64,000 nucleotides of DNA from contig JAEXRH010000011.1 in assembly GCA_023438065.1 (NCBI GenBank), forward strand, positions 186,001 through 250,000, written 5' to 3'. This stretch comes from Spirochaetota bacterium. GTDB lineage: Bacteria; Spirochaetota; Spirochaetia; Treponematales; Treponemataceae. Every line of letters starts with the position of its first letter. Within the stretch, counting starts at the first letter, position 1. The notes below the pieces were generated by a model. That model was not told the DNA's origin and searched no databases. It saw only the letters and a list, made by a program, of their open reading frames with translations. Positions 26,901-35,600 of the stretch are shown here, piece after piece. The position numbers and the translations under genes were made by a program.

Positions 26901-29900
26901 CTGTCCGAATCCTGGTCGACCGTGAGCGTGCGCATGATATGCCCGACATTGCCCGCGGAATCGGTTACCGCGACCCTCACGCAGATCTGTTCGCCGGCAA
27001 GGTCGCTTCGCGCGTCAAAACCGCTTGAATAGGGAACGGTATTGAAGGCGGACGCCGACCAGCCGTACGTGCCCGCGACGAGTCCGCTTCCGGCCGCCGT
27101 CCATCCCGACGATGCCTCGGGATCGGGATCCGCGGCGCCGGCGCCGCCCGTCCAGACCTCGAGCGAGGTCACCGACGCGACGCCGTTCACGTCGTTCGCC
27201 GTTCCGCCGATGGTGATCGTCTTGTTGACGGTCGCGAGCGCCCCGTGCGAGGTTACCGATCCGGTCGGCGCCGTCGTGTCGACGAGGAGGTTCACCGTCT
27301 GCACGGTAGAATAGTTGCCGGCCGCGTCCGGGACGCGGAGATACGCCTTTTGGCTTCCCTCGGCGAGAGTCGCGAGACTCGCGGCGGGGATGGTTATCGT
27401 CGTCTGTCCCACGGACGGAGCGTCCGGGACGATCGTTACGCCAGCTATCGCCGACCACGTGTCGGGGGCATTGTACGGATCGGCGTCCGTGACGTAGCTC
27501 GCGCTCAGGGAACCGAGCCCGCTCGTCGCGTCGGAGGCGGTAACGACTATCTGGAGCGCGCTCTTCCCGTTGACGGTTTTGACGCCGATCGGGGAGTCGA
27601 CCGTGAGCGACGGAGTCGTCGAATCGATCCAGATCATCCCCTGCGGGACTTGCTGGAAATTTCCGGCGCGGTCAGTAGCCTTGATTAATAGCTGGTTGCT
27701 CGAGCCGTCGGCAAAGCTGACGGAGCCGGTAAAGGTGGTGCCCGAGACGGTCATGCTATACCAGGGTTCCGAATCGAGCGTGCCGTCGGTGACGATCGCG
27801 TATTGGACCGTGTCGACGCCCGAACCGCCCGAGGGATCGGTTATCGTGCCGGTTACCGACTGCGTGCCGGCTCGCCGCCAACCGCCGGTAAGGCTCGTCA
27901 CGCCGGAAAGCGAGGGAGCTACCGTGTCGACAATCACCGTCCGCTGGACGGTTGTCGTCTTTCCGGCTATATCGGTCGCGACGATGGTAAACGTGTACGT
28001 TCCGTTGGTCGTGCCCGCGTAATCAAGGGCGGGAAGCGTAATATTCTGCGTCCAGTTCTCGGCGAGATTCGTGCCGGACTTGAGTATCGCGGGCCATGTC
28101 CAGGTTTTCGTCGCCGCGGGAACTCCTTGCCTCGTCGCCGAGATGTCGATTTGCTTCATCCGGTTGGTATCGAGGCAGGTGCCGCCGAGGTCGAACGCGG
28201 CGTTCGTGATGAGCGTCGAGGAGCCGATCTCTGTTTCGTCGAGCTCGGGCTTGTTGAGATCGTAATAGAAGGTGACGTTTATCGCGGTTATCGGGTTGCC
28301 GAGCCTGTCCGCGCAGGTAACCGCGAGGGCCTTTGACCCCTCCGCGCCGAGGCTGACCGCGGCGGCGGTCCAGCTCGCGCCGGAGAGGCTCAAGTCCGTG
28401 GCGGGACCGCCGTCGAGCGTGTACTCGAGGGTCGCGGTGTCGATGCCGGAGCCGAGATCGGTCGCGTTACCCTGGAGGGTATACGAGGCGACGCTTACCG
28501 ACTCGCTCGCGGTCGGCGCGGTAACGACGACGGTCGGCGCGGTCGTGTCGATCCTGACGGTCGCCGTCGCGGTCGTGGAGCGGCCCGCGTCGTCGGTCAC
28601 GACGAGGGTATAGACGTAAAGCCCGTCATCGGCGTGGGTCGCGGCGTTGACGGCCTGGGAATACGTCCACGTTTGAGCCGCGATGACGTCGGTCCCGAAC
28701 GGCACGCCGTCGGCCCCGATTGTCGAGGCGATCTTGGTCGCGGGCCCCCCGTCCTTCGAGCGCGAGAGGACGACCGAGGTCGCCTTCCTGCCCGTCGTGA
28801 TAGCCGCGTCGTCGCAGGTTCCGGAGAGCGCGAAGGCGGTCTCGCGGTAGAACACGGAGCTCTCCTCGAATCCGTTCGCCGTCGCGCCGGGCACCACCGT
28901 CGCGCGCGGAGCGGCGCGATCGACCTTGAAGTTCCTGGTCGCGGTTTCCGTGTTGCCGGCGTTGTCGCTCACCTCGAGGAGCGCGGCATAAGTCGCTCCC
29001 TCGGTAAGCCCGGTGAGATCCTGCACCGAGGTCCAGTTCGTTACCGGCGATATCGCCGCGGTCGCGCCGTTGATCGTGAGGTTTATCGTGTTCACGCCCG
29101 AGCCGGTGTCCGAAGCGTTTCCCTTGAAATTATAGGAGTTCTCCGTGATGTACTGGCCCTCTTCGGCGAGGCTCGGACTGGTTATCCCGATGACCGGCTT
29201 GGTATTGTCGATCGTTACCGTCCTCGTGACGGTCGAAGAGATGCCCGCCCCGTCCTTCGCGGTAATCACGTAGGAATACGTTCCGTCCGCGAGCCCTACC
29301 TGCGGAAGCGTCCAAGAACCGCTCGATATCAGGGCCATGGCGTTGACGCTCGCCCCGCCGTTTCTCGTGTAGGCAAAGGAGGCGATGCCGCTTCCCGCGT
29401 CGGAAACCGCGCCGCCGAGATCGAAGGTCGCGGGTCGGTACACCGTGTTGGAGGTGTTGATCTCCGTCTCGGAGAGCGTCGGCGCGACCCGGTCACCCGT
29501 CACGGTATACGAAAGGGGCGTCGAGGCGTTGCCCATGAGGTCGACCGAGCGGAGGAATACCGTGTAATCCCCGTCGGCGAACGTCCCGGAGTCGGTGAGG
29601 TCGACGTTCGCGACCCAACTCGCGCTTCCCGTGGCGTCGAGCCACGTCGGCGTACCCGGAAGGCTCGCGTTGAGCCCGGGGACGATGACGTACTCGATCC
29701 CCGCGAGCCCGCTCTGCGGATTCGCGGACACCGCTTCCTGCGCGGTCCCCTTAACCGTCAACGCGTAGTTCTGGTTAAAGTAGTTCCGCGCGGGCTGAAC
29801 GGCGAGCGCGGTCGTGACCGCGATGGTCGGAATGTCGAGATCGTACTTATAGGTAAAGGTCTTCGTCGCGGTCCGACCGTACGCGTCCTTCGCGGTGAAG

Positions 29901-32608
29901 GTGAGGGTCGTCACCTCGCTCGCGGCGGGCTTCGCTATGTCGACGTGCCAGTTCGGGGCCACGTCGTTCACGATCGTGCCCGAGGGGGAGCAGGTAAAGC
30001 TCGAGATCGATGAGGAGTCGGAGACCGTTCCCGCGATTTGAAGCGCCGCGGGCTGGAACTGGTTATCCGCGTTGCCGATCGTGATGTTCGGAAGATCGGT
30101 GTCGTACGCGATCTTGAAGGTCGCGGCGGGCCCGGGGATCGAGGCGCTCGCGCCGAGCGCGCCGTCGATCGCGGTGATCCTGACGTCGTGATATCCCGGG
30201 GTCAGGCCCGTGAGGGCGTAGGAGTACGTCGAGCCGGTAACGGTCGCCGCGTGGTCGACGCCGTCGACGGTGACGATGACCGATACCGCGCCGTCGTCGT
30301 CCGTGACCGTGCCGTTAATGGCGGTGTATCCGTCGCGCCCGTAAAGGTTGGTCGTCGCGTTGATCGCCCCTTCCGTCGTTACGGAGGGGTTCGCGTAATT
30401 GACCGCGAGAACGGGATTGTCGAGCGACTGGTCGATGTTTACGACCCAATCGGCGTCGTTGGCGGGGTCGTTCGTTTTATAGACCCTCTGGAGCCCCGCG
30501 CGGTCCGTGAGCGTGACCGTGAGCGGAAGCATACCGGTACCGGTACCGCCGTCGTAATTCCGCGTGTCGATTCCGGAGATGGTATAGCCGTTGAGCGAGG
30601 GTATCGTCTGTACCGGGTCCGAACCGAGCCGGTAGCTCGCGGAGGCGATCCGGTCATTGTCCGCAAACCTGAGCGTGACTCCGATTATCCCGTTTACGGC
30701 GTACGGGGGCGGGCTCGCGGACGTCGTGGGGTTCACCGAGACGAGTTCGGCCGTCGGCAGCGCGCTGTCGACGAAGAAGACGTGGGTGGCCTGCCCCAGG
30801 GTGTTGGTGAGGTTCCGCGCGTTGAGGACGATGTCGTACGTGTAGAGGTCTTCCCCGTTTCCGCCGTCGCCGACGGAGAGGTTATCCGTCGTGTCGATCG
30901 TGTAGGACCAGTTCCACTTGTTGGCCTCGCCGCTCGGCGTCACGGGGATCGCCTGGTAAGTCGCGGGATTGTTCCTGTCGAAGAGGGCGTTGTTCACGAT
31001 CGTGTATTTCGTGCCGTCGACCTTGGTCTCGGTATGGCCCGAAAGCATGAGGATCGGGGTGCCGTTTTCGCTCGTCACGGTACCCGAGAGGGTAACCGTA
31101 TGCGAGCCGGTCGTCGCGGGGGTATAGGAGTTAAGGGTCGGGGCGGTGATCGCGATTGTCGGGGGCAAGCCGTTGATTACGACCTTGAAGCCGTAGGCGT
31201 TTCCGGACCCGTTATCGATCACGTTGCCGTCCATGTCGGCGCCGGCTACCGCGAGCAGATAGTTCACGTTCGGATCGCCGTCCACGGTAACCGTCACGAG
31301 ATAGTTTTTTCCGCTTGTCGATACTTCCTTGATCACGAGCGGGACGACGGGGTCCCCGGAGGGAGTCGCGCCGGATGCCCCGCACGGGACGATGGAAACC
31401 GCGAAAGAGTCCTTGTCGAGCGAGACGCCGTCGCGGCCCGGGCTGACGATCAGGGTTAGGTCGGTATTGTCCGCGATCTGGTTTATCGGAAGGTCGATGT
31501 CGGCCGGGGCGCTCAGGAATTCGTATCCTTGCGCCTTGTAGCTCGGGTTGTTTTGGGGACTGAGGGAGAAGGTCGCGGACGCGGTCGACCATACGGCGGC
31601 GGGGCGCGCCTTCGAGGCGAGCGCGGAACGGACCGCGGCCGCTTTCGCCGCGTCGGCGTAGCTTCCGTTAAAAATCGCGGTGAGGTCCTTCATCGTGACC
31701 GCGTAGCCGGTCGCCGAAAAAACGGTCGAGTAAATGTCGTCGTAGATGTAATACGAGGAGTTCACGTTGCCGCGCGAGTTATCGGCGCTCGCCACGGCCG
31801 CCGGGGGATTGAATTCGCGCGCGGCGTCGGAAACGGTGATCGTGCAATAGAAGCCCATGGGGGTGCCGTCGGAGGCCGTATAGATCGACCGGTATATATT
31901 GTTAAGTGTTATGTTCTCCGCCGTCGTCGGCGCGACGCTATAGCGCGCGAGGGTGATATCCATCGCGACGCCCGAGATATTCGTCTGCGTTATCGGGGAG
32001 CCGACACGGGTGCCGAACTCGTCATAGGCGGTAAACACGAGCTTGTCGACCGCGTGATCGTCGTTGATGCTGCCGGTGAGCTTGAGCTCGGTTCCGTAGG
32101 TTTCCGTGTTGATCGGCGTGAGCTTAACGGGATCTAACTGGATCGGGCCGTACGTTCCGGGACGGTCGATGACGACGACGGGGGCGGTATTGTCGATCTC
32201 ATAGGTGGTGGTCGCGACCGTTTTCCTGCCCGCGCCGTCGGTCGCGGTCGCGGTAAACTGGTAGGTGCCGTCGCGAAGCTCGTAGCTGCCCGCGACGCGA
32301 TTATTGACGACGAGAGACCACGCGTTCGTCTGCGGGTCGATGGTCGCGGAATACGGGCCGTAGGAGACGGCGGTCACGGTGTTGACCGCCGTCACGCTTA
32401 CCGAAGCGAGCGCGGTTTCGTCGGACGCCTTGCCGGACATCGTGAAGGCGTTCTTGATGACGCTCTGGACGGGCGGATACGCGATCGTAAGCGCGGGCGG
32501 CTTCGTGTCGACGGAACGTCCAAGGCCGATATCGCACGTCAGAAACAGCGCCGACGACGCGATAACGAGAAGGATAAGTCCTCTGATACCGGATTTGATC
32601 TTTCCCAT
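20918..32608 (-). CDS. Giant Ig-repeat lipoprotein, 3896 residues, with propeller-like C-terminus
   Basis: Start ATG 32608, 12 nt after the upstream stop, with GGTAGGTGG as ribosome site. The leader ends SALFLTC with Cys25, a loose spirochaetal lipobox. From ~35 to ~3280 I count about 23 tandem bacterial Ig-like repeats of 90-130 residues, each ending in DxxxPxxxxxxP-type linkers (for example IDNTAPVVVIDRP, IDNTKPVIGITSP). Then an IPT/TIG-like domain (RRNENVTVSGFNLF) and a ~500-residue C-terminal region with propeller-like strands (HVAYYDTETKALKYWY, HLAFYRNSTGDLIYV). Several modules that resemble phage virion repeats interrupt domains in the second half. Probably an outer-surface adhesin or matrix protein co-expressed with the barrel protein. 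No frameshift is seen over 11.7 kb. Confidence 0.88.
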   Translation of the reverse strand: MGKIKSGIRGLILLVIASSALFLTCDIGLGRSVDTKPPALTIAYPPVQSVIKNAFTMSGKASDETALASVSVTAVNTVTAVSYGPYSATIDPQTNAWSLVVNNRVAGSYELRDGTYQFTATATDGAGRKTVATTTYEIDNTAPVVVIDRPGTYGPIQLDPVKLTPINTETYGTELKLTGSINDDHAVDKLVFTAYDEFGTRVGSPITQTNISGVAMDITLARYSVAPTTAENITLNNIYRSIYTASDGTPMGFYCTITVSDAAREFNPPAAVASADNSRGNVNSSYYIYDDIYSTVFSATGYAVTMKDLTAIFNGSYADAAKAAAVRSALASKARPAAVWSTASATFSLSPQNNPSYKAQGYEFLSAPADIDLPINQIADNTDLTLIVSPGRDGVSLDKDSFAVSIVPCGASGATPSGDPVVPLVIKEVSTSGKNYLVTVTVDGDPNVNYLLAVAGADMDGNVIDNGSGNAYGFKVVINGLPPTIAITAPTLNSYTPATTGSHTVTLSGTVTSENGTPILMLSGHTETKVDGTKYTIVNNALFDRNNPATYQAIPVTPSGEANKWNWSYTIDTTDNLSVGDGGNGEDLYTYDIVLNARNLTNTLGQATHVFFVDSALPTAELVSVNPTTSASPPPYAVNGIIGVTLRFADNDRIASASYRLGSDPVQTIPSLNGYTISGIDTRNYDGGTGTGMLPLTVTLTDRAGLQRVYKTNDPANDADWVVNIDQSLDNPVLAVNYANPSVTTEGAINATTNLYGRDGYTAINGTVTDDDGAVSVIVTVDGVDHAATVTGSTYSYALTGLTPGYHDVRITAIDGALGASASIPGPAATFKIAYDTDLPNITIGNADNQFQPAALQIAGTVSDSSSISSFTCSPSGTIVNDVAPNWHVDIAKPAASEVTTLTFTAKDAYGRTATKTFTYKYDLDIPTIAVTTALAVQPARNYFNQNYALTVKGTAQEAVSANPQSGLAGIEYVIVPGLNASLPGTPTWLDATGSASWVANVDLTDSGTFADGDYTVFLRSVDLMGNASTPLSYTVTGDRVAPTLSETEINTSNTVYRPATFDLGGAVSDAGSGIASFAYTRNGGASVNAMALISSGSWTLPQVGLADGTYSYVITAKDGAGISSTVTRTVTIDNTKPVIGITSPSLAEEGQYITENSYNFKGNASDTGSGVNTINLTINGATAAISPVTNWTSVQDLTGLTEGATYAALLEVSDNAGNTETATRNFKVDRAAPRATVVPGATANGFEESSVFYRETAFALSGTCDDAAITTGRKATSVVLSRSKDGGPATKIASTIGADGVPFGTDVIAAQTWTYSQAVNAATHADDGLYVYTLVVTDDAGRSTTATATVRIDTTAPTVVVTAPTASESVSVASYTLQGNATDLGSGIDTATLEYTLDGGPATDLSLSGASWTAAAVSLGAEGSKALAVTCADRLGNPITAINVTFYYDLNKPELDETEIGSSTLITNAAFDLGGTCLDTNRMKQIDISATRQGVPAATKTWTWPAILKSGTNLAENWTQNITLPALDYAGTTNGTYTFTIVATDIAGKTTTVQRTVIVDTVAPSLSGVTSLTGGWRRAGTQSVTGTITDPSGGSGVDTVQYAIVTDGTLDSEPWYSMTVSGTTFTGSVSFADGSSNQLLIKATDRAGNFQQVPQGMIWIDSTTPSLTVDSPIGVKTVNGKSALQIVVTASDATSGLGSLSASYVTDADPYNAPDTWSAIAGVTIVPDAPSVGQTTITIPAASLATLAEGSQKAYLRVPDAAGNYSTVQTVNLLVDTTAPTGSVTSHGALATVNKTITIGGTANDVNGVASVTSLEVWTGGAGAADPDPEASSGWTAAGSGLVAGTYGWSASAFNTVPYSSGFDARSDLAGEQICVRVAVTDSAGNVGHIMRTLTVDQDSDRPVIKLSNVNPDGTTTLKLSGVVYGTVSDDDGVTLLEISTTGTFSADASDDVSVDGGAWSFDAGGTDGTKELYFRVTDSKSTVFTTVKADDASVLAEPKIQYQSSLYSSSVSYRVDTIAPETYALAPVVIDRTSAYDFADASLISTNMPLGGGSGGVYSKFRLRVLAKDANGIASVVATIPGVGNVSLLANGADGTDPSFTRFDSDSDTLTVGVYEPVDVSGLSNGAITIGIVVTDNSGLTTTLNRTVLIDNAMPTVTHSSPRHDNTTDVVNGDAVVKGVADDGTNGSGIQSLSYQTGLAADRSPTSPSWKPVGGTLFSWQIDYKAGSGTGIDGNKIDIYGGQVVTLDVASDTFTLNSHGFATGTAVYFGGGGTLPTGMAATATYYAINTGANAFRVAASYANAMASTPVPVDFTGTYTAELSVSKFSKDVNNNGFWELPILLRAEDNAGNVYIEEYTTYIVHVDPSGDRPKISIVYPDPAATNRTMGGTIRIFGTAIDDDAVGTVYMQIDANGDNVYDGLDDDYAGSTTDWYNGGIGQAVSGTASWNQTINSTGEFNPKVASVATIKTGVSYRIVAPGTTTFDGGGGFGAANSLAGTEFIATRDGTAGDGSGTIEPLTRTIHFRVRAQDIYNVNGAWSASQEIVIDKNVPKIGSTEQLGMTQGATNRTYVADMYVRDDWTFTGSIEDESGISAVTVSSSVPALNGTLATGGWFTPVANFGNGNSGYRMSIPITTSGTGSLTFTITATDNSDPKLSSSITININYDNEAPTLNAYLGATPVAQSNKAYELKASVNETGSGFDKLAFYFERNVATDALDRVYNPMETRAGDANRTYLNTLTTVEGLPSLAVTGAARSTQYSLTSVSIVGNLNVRVGGLVSIGGLWRYILTVNHATGTITWADAVDVSVTNAYLAYAMVVNNTTVETPIWTGSTLTGITNDDGDFMVEAVERSGGLYSWTASINSANIPDGPIEIHYVAFDKAGNHVSGLVTTSVQNNRPKLASVILGTDLNGDGDTDDPEDVNETATYSALDGSNNPQAVVSILSSAFIAKGLTTVTPTIIGGNGELQYTLKVGANTIHSLTTIRADEVSLVDAITVTEAQLLAGTIGEGNKNFLFTIWDSTEETTPGSTSQYAELTVPLVVDAVDGVAPSVVIQPFYWNGSGSAALNSLYGGLKANGHIDIPQAGGKPQVSGQISVRGTAFDDQRVAAVYVYIGNQNLGTTSRVFADGRTYYLAGTYSGGTWTGTDLFSAAQGWKFSPVTKSISQDGHAVTWKLDWDTSKLAAVAATDVDIRVECLDRFPNEASSAVLQDASTVLATGMMAGETYSIVTAETGSPATPITSVGASANVVGNIFTATAAGSGNAEVRRYSSRPLYTVDVVPYITKLARDSSYNTIRSRQGRYVLRRNENVTVSGFNLFHSTSDTISLGGASQALPPSATKTSFTVAVPASARSGDVSLTVNGVVSGNNLNVNARAYNVESDAAIPDSDLWNDDRKIHVWQSDDTQTGSNRGYFTGSIDPEYPAMTSDSTGVLYGSWSNYATSSVNYVANNANFVLGTNRIAASYDPLEHTDIAYGNRPGVVYNANTFANNQWNLNGAGGVVLWDSQANGATSVTTGNGYEVEYLYHDRRLMQFINQRVAYQGDNMHVAYYDTETKALKYWYSASASNPAYSARWINIDGGYDAHDGAYSEVYGTGNTGATITTINVANGDTVTAGQPIMRDSDGTWYNAPVAGVVDIPIAVGTRISGTNVNSNVSLIFSVRTSTNRIVDFGGASRTAAAGEYCAIDTTPTDNYPVIAYYDITNRTVKIARATAVSPTAAQWSLQNVMLAGDDNFSFSGKYVAMKIDSLGYVHLAFYRNSTGDLIYVKSTNNPTNGATPYTFGSSVVLDSTGSVGIWIDMTLKGNYPYVSYLDSSYTYSFDGVKLAYYEPTLESLAGDAAGEPDTRDGWEYMNATLNYEVEAVRTSIENDRGTNFWGTAVGYSSSDYFRIGYYVDE
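21530..21810 (-). repeat. Module inserted in the C-terminal propeller-like region
   Basis: A ~90-residue stretch with the text VANGDTVTAGQPIMRDSDG and GTRISGTNVNSNVSLIFSV interrupts the strand pattern of the C-terminal region of the giant lipoprotein. GDTVTAGQPI recalls lipoyl/hammerhead-like turns. It looks like a nested domain. Confidence 0.4.
22810..22960 (-). repeat. Phage-virion-like module nested in the giant lipoprotein (copy B)
   Basis: Translated text MMAGETYSIVTAETG ... TSVGASANVVGNIFTATAAG resembles the 'G.tYtI...G.t.f..iGAs.n.vG..F.ATg.G.G' module common in phage tail proteins (recognised from memory). It interrupts the last Ig domain. Confidence 0.5.
25051..25212 (-). repeat. 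Phage-virion-like module nested in the giant lipoprotein (copy A)
   Basis: Text IKTGVSYRIVAPGTTTFDG ... NSLAGTEFIATRDG ... GSGTIEP follows the same pattern as the module at 22.8-23.0 kb and breaks an Ig repeat into two halves. Confidence 0.5.
25638..25880 (-). repeat. Second type of phage-like module nested in an Ig repeat
   Basis: Text VASDTFTLNSHGFATGTAVYF ... LPTGMAATATYYAINTG ... ANAFRVAASYANAMASTPV matches the 'HGl.tGd.v.f...g.lP.Gl.a...Yyvi....n.f.la' module of phage structural proteins as I remember it. It is inserted between the two halves of one Ig domain. Confidence 0.5.
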
Positions 32609-32620
32609 ATTCCACCTACC

Positions 32621-35600
32621 TTAAAAGACGTTGACGCGAACCCCCGCGGTCAGGTGCGGGAGTATTGATTGAATGTTCACCTCGGTCGAGTCAACGTCGG
32701 TCGGGATGAACCAGAACTGTGCTTCGGTGTAGAACGCGAAGGTGCTGAAGTACTTTCGTTTCGGCAGGGTCACGCGCGGAAACTCTATCTGCGCGAGCGC
32801 GGCGGAGAGAATTTGGCCCTTCCCGCTCTGCGACTCGGTGAAGTACGAGAAGTTCGCGCCGAGCGCGGCCGTCGCGGACAGCCAGTAAAAATCAGGGCCG
32901 AAGAAGTACTCGAGCGGCATGTACGCGATGTTCGCGAGCATCTTGACCCCGTAAACGGTGCCGCCGTAACGCATCGCGGAAGGCGTGAACACGGCACGTT
33001 GCGCATCGGTAAACTGGCCGTACTGACCCTGAATCTTGACGTTATCGTCGAAGAAAGTCAGTCCTATACCTATATCATAGAGCGTCGCGCCCCAGAAATG
33101 CCAATCGAAATAGAGGCCCTGGATGAAGGCGGGAACGGCGTACGCGGACTTGTCGCCGGGACGGAGCGAGAGCATGACCGACTTGAGCTCGACGTCGTCC
33201 GAACTGAGGCCCGAGAACACGAGCTTGTCGTTATACCGTCCGCCCTCGCCCGGGGAAATCATCCTGATCGTCGGCTTGGTCTTGTCGACCTGGAGGATCG
33301 ACCGCGTCACGGCGACCTCGCCCGAGTTCATGATCGCCCGCACGACGAGGAAGTGGAATCCCTCCGCGATGTCGCCGGTTTCTATGCGATACCGCCATTT
33401 CTTCCCGGACTCGGTTTCATGGAAGGTCTTGCCGTTGTCGAAGCTTATCTCCACGCGGTCGACCGACTTCAGGAGGAGCTGTCGGCGTTTTTCCTTGGGG
33501 GTGTCCTTCGACTTGAGCGCGAGGATATCCTCCTCGGCAAGCGAATAGCCGGTCGTTCCCATGAGCCATGGGCGGTCGATCGCGAAGTCGCCCATCGCGA
33601 GATTGTCGATGGCAACCCAAGGCCCGTCTGACTTGTAGATGAGCGAGTGCTCCTCGGACACGATGACCTTCTCGCCGCCGACGAGCGCGCGCACGCTGAG
33701 CTTGTGGGTACCGTCCGCGATCTTGTCCGGGCCGAGGGTAAACTTGAAGTAACCGGTCGGGCTCAAGGCGGTCGCGCCGACGTCCTTGCCGTCGACGTAC
33801 ATCATCAGCGAGGAGACCGGGTCCTCGGAGACCACGCGGCCGTAGACGTTGAAGACGCCCTGGGCCTTTTCTCCGTTAAGCGGATAGAGGAACTCGATGC
33901 GGTTCCGGTCCTTGCCGCGGAATACCTCGAAGTTGCGCGATACGCGGGTAACGTTTCCCGCGGCGTCGTAACCCCGGATTTCCATGTTGTAGAAGCCCTC
34001 GGGGAGGCTCTTGATGTCAAGGCCGCGGCTGATGATGAGCTCGTTCGCGAAGGGGATGTCCCCGAGCGAGGCGGGTATCGCCGGCTGCTTGGGCTCTATG
34101 TTGCTGATCTTCGCGGTGACGCGCGAGAGCCCGATATTGTCCATCGTCTGACCGGAGATGAAAAGGGTGTCGCTGATGCGGGTGCCGTCCAGGGGGAACT
34201 CGAGCCTGATCGCGGGCGCCGTGTTGTCGATGTTGATGAGGCTCGAGTAGAGACCGATCGTCTCGTACTTGTCGTAAACGCGCACGAACACTACATGGGT
34301 GCCGTCCTGGATGACGCGGGTATCGAAGCGATAGGACCAGTCGGTCGTGCCCTCGGCGAGGTCGAAGGAGTTGCCGTTATCGAGCGAGAGTTCGACCTTC
34401 TCGATGCCGTTCTTGTCGGACGCCACGCCGGTGACGGTTATCACGCCCTTCGAGGTCACGTCGAACAGCGGGGCGCGCACCTCGGCCTTCGGTTCCTCGA
34501 GGGAGACGCGGACCTTGCGGGTCACCTCGGGCCCGCGCACGCCGTGGATGTCCTCGGCGAATACCGTAATGACGTGCTCGTTGTCCGTCAGGCTCAGAAG
34601 CGGGATCGGGATCGAGAAGCTGTGCTCGATCGGGACCTCGACGAATTTTCCCGCGTCGATCTTGTACCAAATCTTGGAAACGCCGTCGTCGTCGTACACG
34701 ACGCCCGAGACGACGAAGTCCTTGCGGACGATCTCGTTATCGGAGGGAAGGTGAATCTCGACGACGGGGAGATCGGCCTTCGCGTCGATCGCGAACCGCC
34801 AGGGACCCGCGAGCGTCGATGCCGCGTTTCCGGCGGCGTCGGTAAACCGGAATTCCATCTTGTCGGCGATCGGCCTGTCGGTCGTCCCGACGAAGGCGTT
34901 CGTGAGGGACGAAAGCGGGACGGGGACCCACGGGGTCTTGTCCTTCGCGGAGCGGTCGCCGGGGGCCCGATATTCCGCGAGCGCGACGGACCCTGCGTCG
35001 GCGAGCCTGAAGGCAATGAGGGTCTCGCCGTTTACCGTGTCGGCGGGGGCGGGCAGCACGGTCTCGTAGGTCGGGGCCGTGGTGTCCTTCGCGAAAACGC
35101 GCCAGTCGGTCGTGACGCGGCCGGTCTTGTCGGTGGCGCGCACGACAAGCTCGAGCTTCCCGTCGGGGATCTCGGAGACGTCGATCTTTTGGTCGAAGGA
35201 CGCGCCCTTGAAAGACTTCCAGGAAATCCCGCCGTCGAGCGAATAGTCGATCGAGGCGATGCCGTTATCGTCGCTCGCGGATCCCTTGGCCGGGATGGCG
35301 GTCTGAATCCAGTACGGGCGTTCCGTCGTCGCGACGGTGAGCGCCGGAAGGGCTGAATCGACGATGAAGGTGACCGGCGCGGTCTTGAAGGTCTCGCCCG
35401 AGGAGTCGGTAATTGCGAGCGAGACCCCTGCGTATTCGCCGTCCTTCTTGCCGGTTACGGTTACCGTGTTGCCGGAAAGGGAGACGGAGAGCCCCGCGGT
35501 CGTCTTCGCGTCCGTTCCCTTCGCGAAGGCGACGCTCGCGGCCTTTCGGTCCGGCTTCCCGTTATAGAGGCCTTGCGCGGCGCCGCCGTCGAGCAGGAGG

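Noticed and set aside
21350..32137. Many plus-strand frames antisense to the giant lipoprotein gene
   Set aside because: Arg/Val/Asp-rich antisense shadows with no ribosome sites or recognisable domains.
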